Origin: Pseudomonas protegens CHA0
GTDB lineage: Bacteria > Pseudomonadota > Gammaproteobacteria > Pseudomonadales > Pseudomonadaceae
Direction of reading: 5' to 3'
DNA: 64,000 nt
Assembly (NCBI RefSeq): GCF_000397205.1
Contig: NC_021237.1
Coordinates: forward strand, 4,217,001-4,281,000
Shown here: piece after piece, positions 61,239-64,000 of the stretch
How positions within the stretch are numbered: the first letter of the stretch is position 1
Layout of the letters: each line of letters begins with the position of its first letter
Notes under the pieces: model-generated
The model's input: the letters and a program-made list of their open reading frames with translations, nothing else
Told to the model about the DNA's origin: nothing
The model's database searches: none
Translations under genes and position numbers: made by a program

Positions 61239-62003
61239 TCATTGCTTTGTGTGCCGCCAGTAGCCGACGGTGACCTCGCGCCAGTAGCCGCCGTAGGTGT
61301 CGCGCTTGCTGTCCCGGTTGTAGAGGTGGTGCAGGATCGACCCCGGCGCCGGGAAATGCTCGGGCTCGGTCTTCAGCACGCCATCGGCCAGGTATACCCC
61401 GGCGTGGTTCGGCACCTTCGACCGAATCTGCATCAGCACGATGTCGCCGTGCTGCGGTGCACTGACCTGGCTGAATCCGGCCGCCGGCAGGTTCTCCAGG
61501 TACAGATTCCCGCCCTTCTCCCACCAGCCATCCTCCCGTTCGTACTGACCCAGGTCGATGCCCATTTCGCGACAGTAGAAGTCGAGGATGATGCTCAGGC
61601 AGTCGTGCACGCCGTGGGCGAACTTGCGGCCGATCAGCGGGGCCTGATAACCGTCCGGCGCGAAGCTCACAAGCTCGCCTGGGCGCACCTGTTCGTCATC
61701 GCCCTTGCGGACCTCAAGGATGTGCCAGGGAAGCCCGGAGGCCTCGCAGGACACGCGATCTGCCTCACTGGGTGCTGCTGGGTGGTCTGGGTGGCTATGC
61801 ACGACCGCCAGCACCTGGCCGCGGTCCTCGGCGGCGGCGAAGTCCTCGGGCGACAGGCGGAAGTGCTCGCTGGGCGTCGAAGCCGTGTTGCGGCAAGGCA
61901 CATAGACCTCCTTTCGCCCCTCACGAATCACCAGGCCGCAGCACTCGCGCGGGTACTCAGCCAGCGCATGCCGCTCGATGGCGGCGCGGGTGGACTTGTT
62001 CAT
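61239..62003 (-). CDS. K: Tail assembly protein K (JAMM plus NlpC/P60 fusion)
   Basis: 254 aa from ATG 62003. Residues 1-110 are a JAMM/MPN protease-like domain with ECCGLV and VVHSHPDHPAAPSEAD (metal His and Asp). Residues 130-250 are an NlpC/P60 peptidase with HGVHDCLSIILDFY (Cys) and APQHGDIVLMQ (His). This fused form is usual for lambda K. It cleaves peptidoglycan or processes gpI. Two nt separate it from L. Confidence 0.92.
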   Translation of the reverse strand: MNKSTRAAIERHALAEYPRECCGLVIREGRKEVYVPCRNTASTPSEHFRLSPEDFAAAEDRGQVLAVVHSHPDHPAAPSEADRVSCEASGLPWHILEVRKGDDEQVRPGELVSFAPDGYQAPLIGRKFAHGVHDCLSIILDFYCREMGIDLGQYEREDGWWEKGGNLYLENLPAAGFSQVSAPQHGDIVLMQIRSKVPNHAGVYLADGVLKTEPEHFPAPGSILHHLYNRDSKRDTYGGYWREVTVGYWRHTKQ

Positions 62004-62005
62004 GA

Positions 62006-62689
62006 TCAGCTCCGAAGCAGGCCTGCGGCCGGGAATGAGCCATACGGCAGAGGGTTGTTCTCGCCAAAGCGAAGCTTGCAGCTGCTCAAGCGCCCGCCGC
62101 ATTTGTCCTTGGCGGCATCGGTGGTGATGATGTCGTTCTCATCGGCCACGGGCCCACCGTTGTAGCCGCAGTAGGGCCCGCGGTAACCGCCGCAACTGAG
62201 CCACCAGCAGACGTTGGCCACGATCTGCCGGCGCGGCAGCTGAACCCCGGCGAAGTCCAGGGCCGAGGCCAGTTCGAACTGCACCGTTTCGTTGTTCTCG
62301 GCAGCCTTGCGCTCGACATACCAGATGTCCGGCGGTAGCTCTTCGTCGGGGTCCGCCTCCGGCTGGCCATCAAGGTACTTGCCCAGCGTCCGGTGCCGGA
62401 TCAACTTCGCCCCCACCAGGTCCTCGAAGTACAGCACCAAGGCCGTGATGAACCCGCCGACGTTGCCGACAGACAGGGTCGGCATCGGCTGCGCGCCCTG
62501 CCCCGTCATTTCGAAGCCCTCGGCCTTGATTGGCCAGGGCGAATACTCCTCGCCCTGCCAGTAGATCGACGACTGCTGCGGGTAGCCGTGAAAGCGGTAC
62601 AGCTCGGCGCCCAGTGCGGTAGCGTCGAGCTCGAAAAGCTCCACCCACGCGCCAGGCTCCAAGGTCTGGATATCGGCCGTAATTGGCAT
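62006..62689 (-). CDS. L: Minor tail protein L (Fe-S type)
   Basis: 227 aa. The N-terminus (EPGAWVELFELDATALGAEL) is typical of gpL. Four Cys near the end (NVCWWLSCGGYRGPYCGYN, then DKCGGRLSSCKLRF) match the iron-sulphur site known for lambda gpL. It starts the L-K-I gene block after a terminator. Confidence 0.9.
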   Translation of the reverse strand: MPITADIQTLEPGAWVELFELDATALGAELYRFHGYPQQSSIYWQGEEYSPWPIKAEGFEMTGQGAQPMPTLSVGNVGGFITALVLYFEDLVGAKLIRHRTLGKYLDGQPEADPDEELPPDIWYVERKAAENNETVQFELASALDFAGVQLPRRQIVANVCWWLSCGGYRGPYCGYNGGPVADENDIITTDAAKDKCGGRLSSCKLRFGENNPLPYGSFPAAGLLRS

Positions 62690-62705
62690 CGTGTTTCCTC
62701 AAGGC

Positions 62706-62731
62706 AAAAAAAATCCCGCTCGTTGGCGGGG
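62706..62731 (-). terminator. Terminator before gpL gene
   Basis: On the minus strand CCCGCCAACGAGCGGGA is followed by eight T. Confidence 0.8.
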
Positions 62732-62740
62732 TTCGAAAAC

Positions 62741-63154
62741 TTACTCCGGCCGCTGCGGGCGACGCTCCGGATCAGGGAAGTCGGAGCCGCCTTTCGCCCA
62801 GGTTCTGAGCTGGCCGCGATATGTGAGCCACTGCTTGCGCGTACCAGGCAGCAGGTCGGCAACGTCAATCCCCGCTTCCGCCTCTTCCAAGCGATCAAGC
62901 TGCTTTGCCACCTCCTCCAGCTCCTCAGCTATCCATGCCACATCCGCTACACCTTGCTTGTACGCTGAGGGGCCCCAGCCTGGGAAAAGCCAAACCTGGT
63001 CGAAGTATTCCGGCGTGCCCTCCACCGCAATTCCGCCTTCCGGCGCTGGTCCGTTGGTCTTTATGATCTGCACCCCGTCCTTGTCAACGTAGAGGATTGA
63101 TGGATCTTGAGGTGGAGGGCTGATTTCCAGGTCTTCAATTTTAGGCGGCTGCAC
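62741..63154 (-). CDS. Probable tail-fibre assembly/accessory protein (137 aa)
   Basis: 137 aa from GTG 63154, with GGAGG 10 nt upstream; a longer TTG start at 63214 is less likely. It is acidic, with a coiled-coil helix ELEEVAKQLDRLEEAEAGID and the end TYRGQLRTWAKGGSDFPDPE, which is like the DUF4376/tail-fibre chaperone endings (YRQALRD...PWP). It overlaps the fibre gene by 14 nt. The fibre-chaperone role is inferred from this pairing. Confidence 0.6.
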   Translation of the reverse strand: MQPPKIEDLEISPPPQDPSILYVDKDGVQIIKTNGPAPEGGIAVEGTPEYFDQVWLFPGWGPSAYKQGVADVAWIAEELEEVAKQLDRLEEAEAGIDVADLLPGTRKQWLTYRGQLRTWAKGGSDFPDPERRPQRPE

Positions 63155-64000
63155 GGATAACAATCCTCCAATTCGCAGGGGTGAGGTTGGCTGACGCACC
63201 TGTCTGGGCGTCAAGAACGGTTAGTCCGGTGGATGCCACCTTGATGAATATCAGCGATCCGTTAGCCCCGATTGAATAGCCAGATGCTGGTAGCACATGA
63301 ATGCCAGCGGACCATGACGCTTGATCTACGATAGGAACCGCAAAGAGCTGCATGCTGGTGGGAATAGCGCCGAGACCGTGCTGGATACTCTGGAGTAGGC
63401 CGTTGGTGTACGTCAGTCCGTCGCTCTGGTAGCGCTTTGTAGGGTAGTACCACTCCCAGCCGCCCACGGAGCCATTAATGCTTGCGCGCGTAGCCATTGC
63501 GCCGCCTGTTAATGGGCGCGCAAGCATTGTCCAGCCGGTCGGGTCATACCAGCTCATCTCAAGTGTTCCGTAGAATCCAGCGCCTCCAACGGTTTCCGGA
63601 GTGACGATGTACTTACCACTGGCTCGCAGCACGTTGATATCGGAGATATACCCAACCCCGTCGGTGGGGCGCCCTCCCCTGGGATCCGACCCTAGGCCGT
63701 AATCACTGGCCAACATAACCCTTCGAGGTGTCTGCCAGGAGTCCGTGTAGCGCTGGAATGTCAGGATGTCGGCATCATGGTCGGTCATGATTCGAGTGCG
63801 GCGAGCTCCACTGCCGATCATGGTTATTACCTGACCTTTGCGACCAGTCGGGAACCCTGGAGTTGTTTCGTCGTATCCACCGAAGCCTGTAACGTCATCA
63901 GATGCTGCGGCGACTCCCTTAGACCCTAAGCCGTAGTCCCCGGTTACCAGGGCGCTGCCGAGCTTGGTTTTCTCGGCAGTTGTAAAATCGTTTGAGGACA
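63141..64000 (-). CDS. Phage tail fibre protein, C-terminal part (5' end beyond window)
   Basis: The frame is open from the right edge to TAA 63141, at least 286 codons. Near the edge it has FTTAEKTKLGSAL, a common tail-fibre repeat, and two copies of DYGLGS(K/D) spaced as in pyocin-like fibres. The C-terminus (GLGAIPTSMQLFAVPIVDQ and SLIFIKVASTGLTVLDAQTG) is beta-rich and probably receptor-binding. An internal ATG at 63821 is not the true start. A fibre upstream of L is unlike lambda and suggests a mosaic tail. Confidence 0.75.
   Translation of the reverse strand, partial: SSNDFTTAEKTKLGSALVTGDYGLGSKGVAAASDDVTGFGGYDETTPGFPTGRKGQVITMIGSGARRTRIMTDHDADILTFQRYTDSWQTPRRVMLASDYGLGSDPRGGRPTDGVGYISDINVLRASGKYIVTPETVGGAGFYGTLEMSWYDPTGWTMLARPLTGGAMATRASINGSVGGWEWYYPTKRYQSDGLTYTNGLLQSIQHGLGAIPTSMQLFAVPIVDQASWSAGIHVLPASGYSIGANGSLIFIKVASTGLTVLDAQTGASANLTPANWRIVIRAAA

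Larger units (their letters stand above)
52986..64000. mobile_element. Left end of a lambda-type prophage at tRNA-Ser
   Basis: From the tRNA 3' end rightward the genes are viral: SOS-linked cargo, aegerolysin, spanins, GH19 endolysin, tip proteins, J, I, K, L, fibre. All structural genes read leftward toward the tRNA. It is open at the right edge; integrase, head genes and the far att site are not seen. The tail is long and non-contractile by gene type (L, K, I, J). Whether it is an intact phage or a tailocin-like remnant cannot be settled here. Confidence 0.85.

Noticed and set aside
55335..64000. F-type tailocin in place of a prophage
   Set aside because: The genes would fit a tailocin tail too, but cargo genes, the tRNA-Ser border and possible arm sites favour a prophage. 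Head genes lie outside the window, so this is not fully excluded.

Overview
The window reads as chromosome of a fluorescent-group Pseudomonas (P. protegens / P. chlororaphis / P. fluorescens type). The evidence is very GC-rich coding DNA, the lexA2-imuA-imuB-imuC cassette, a cyanide-insensitive oxidase (cioAB) with its DUF2474 partner, REP sequences of the GTAGGAGC(C/G)GGCTTGCC kind, and a lambda-type prophage beside a tRNA-Ser gene. The species is inferred from gene content; nothing in the window names it.

Layout. 1-1482: 3' part missing of a PAS histidine kinase. 1732-3469: CsgG/DUF4810/DUF799 lipoprotein operon. 3897-9664: SOS mutasome operon lexA2-imuA-imuB-imuC with a GTAC-N4-GTAC operator over the lexA2 start. 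9694-21062: accessory metabolism: LysR/amidohydrolase pair, TorF-like porin, DyP peroxidase with a Gfo/Idh/MocA oxidoreductase, AraC regulator/MetA-type porin pair, and a three-gene exported redox module (cytochrome c5-like lipoprotein, FAD lactone oxidase, fold-III PLP enzyme). 21260-27901: phytate-use operon (TonB receptor, two-domain beta-propeller phytase, ExbB, ExbD, TonB) behind a good PHO box. 28264-33185: degenerate-GGDEF protein, AraC regulator, GapN-like aldehyde dehydrogenase, FUSC membrane protein.

33182-46568 is a molybdenum-cofactor and molybdoenzyme locus: moaB-moeA and mobA-lysR-fdhD diverge from one promoter region; moaA-bestrophin-moaC-moaD-moaE and an FdhF/YdeP-type oxidoreductase diverge from another; cioA-cioB and two tiny membrane proteins follow. 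I find one 46-bp composite operator, with a LysR-type T-N11-A core, three times: before moaB, before moaA and before the oxidoreductase. This suggests one LysR-type regulon, probably run by the lysR inside the locus. 46573-52774: second DyP, second FdhF/YdeP paralogue, EamA transporter with divergent AsnC/Lrp regulator, and YccA.

52898-64000: tRNA-Ser(UGA), then the left end of a prophage that runs off the window. It holds 16-bp direct repeats that look like integrase arm sites, a divergent SOS pair around a canonical LexA box (97-aa unknown and SRAP/YedK), an AT-rich aegerolysin-like cargo gene, Rz/Rz1, a GH19 endolysin, and a leftward tail operon (tail fibre, L, K, I, J and tip proteins) broken by three intrinsic terminators. 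No integrase, capsid or replication genes are in view.

No CRISPR array, rRNA or complete insertion sequence was seen. Intergenic repeats are REPs and a longer element of about 120-165 bp present in several copies.
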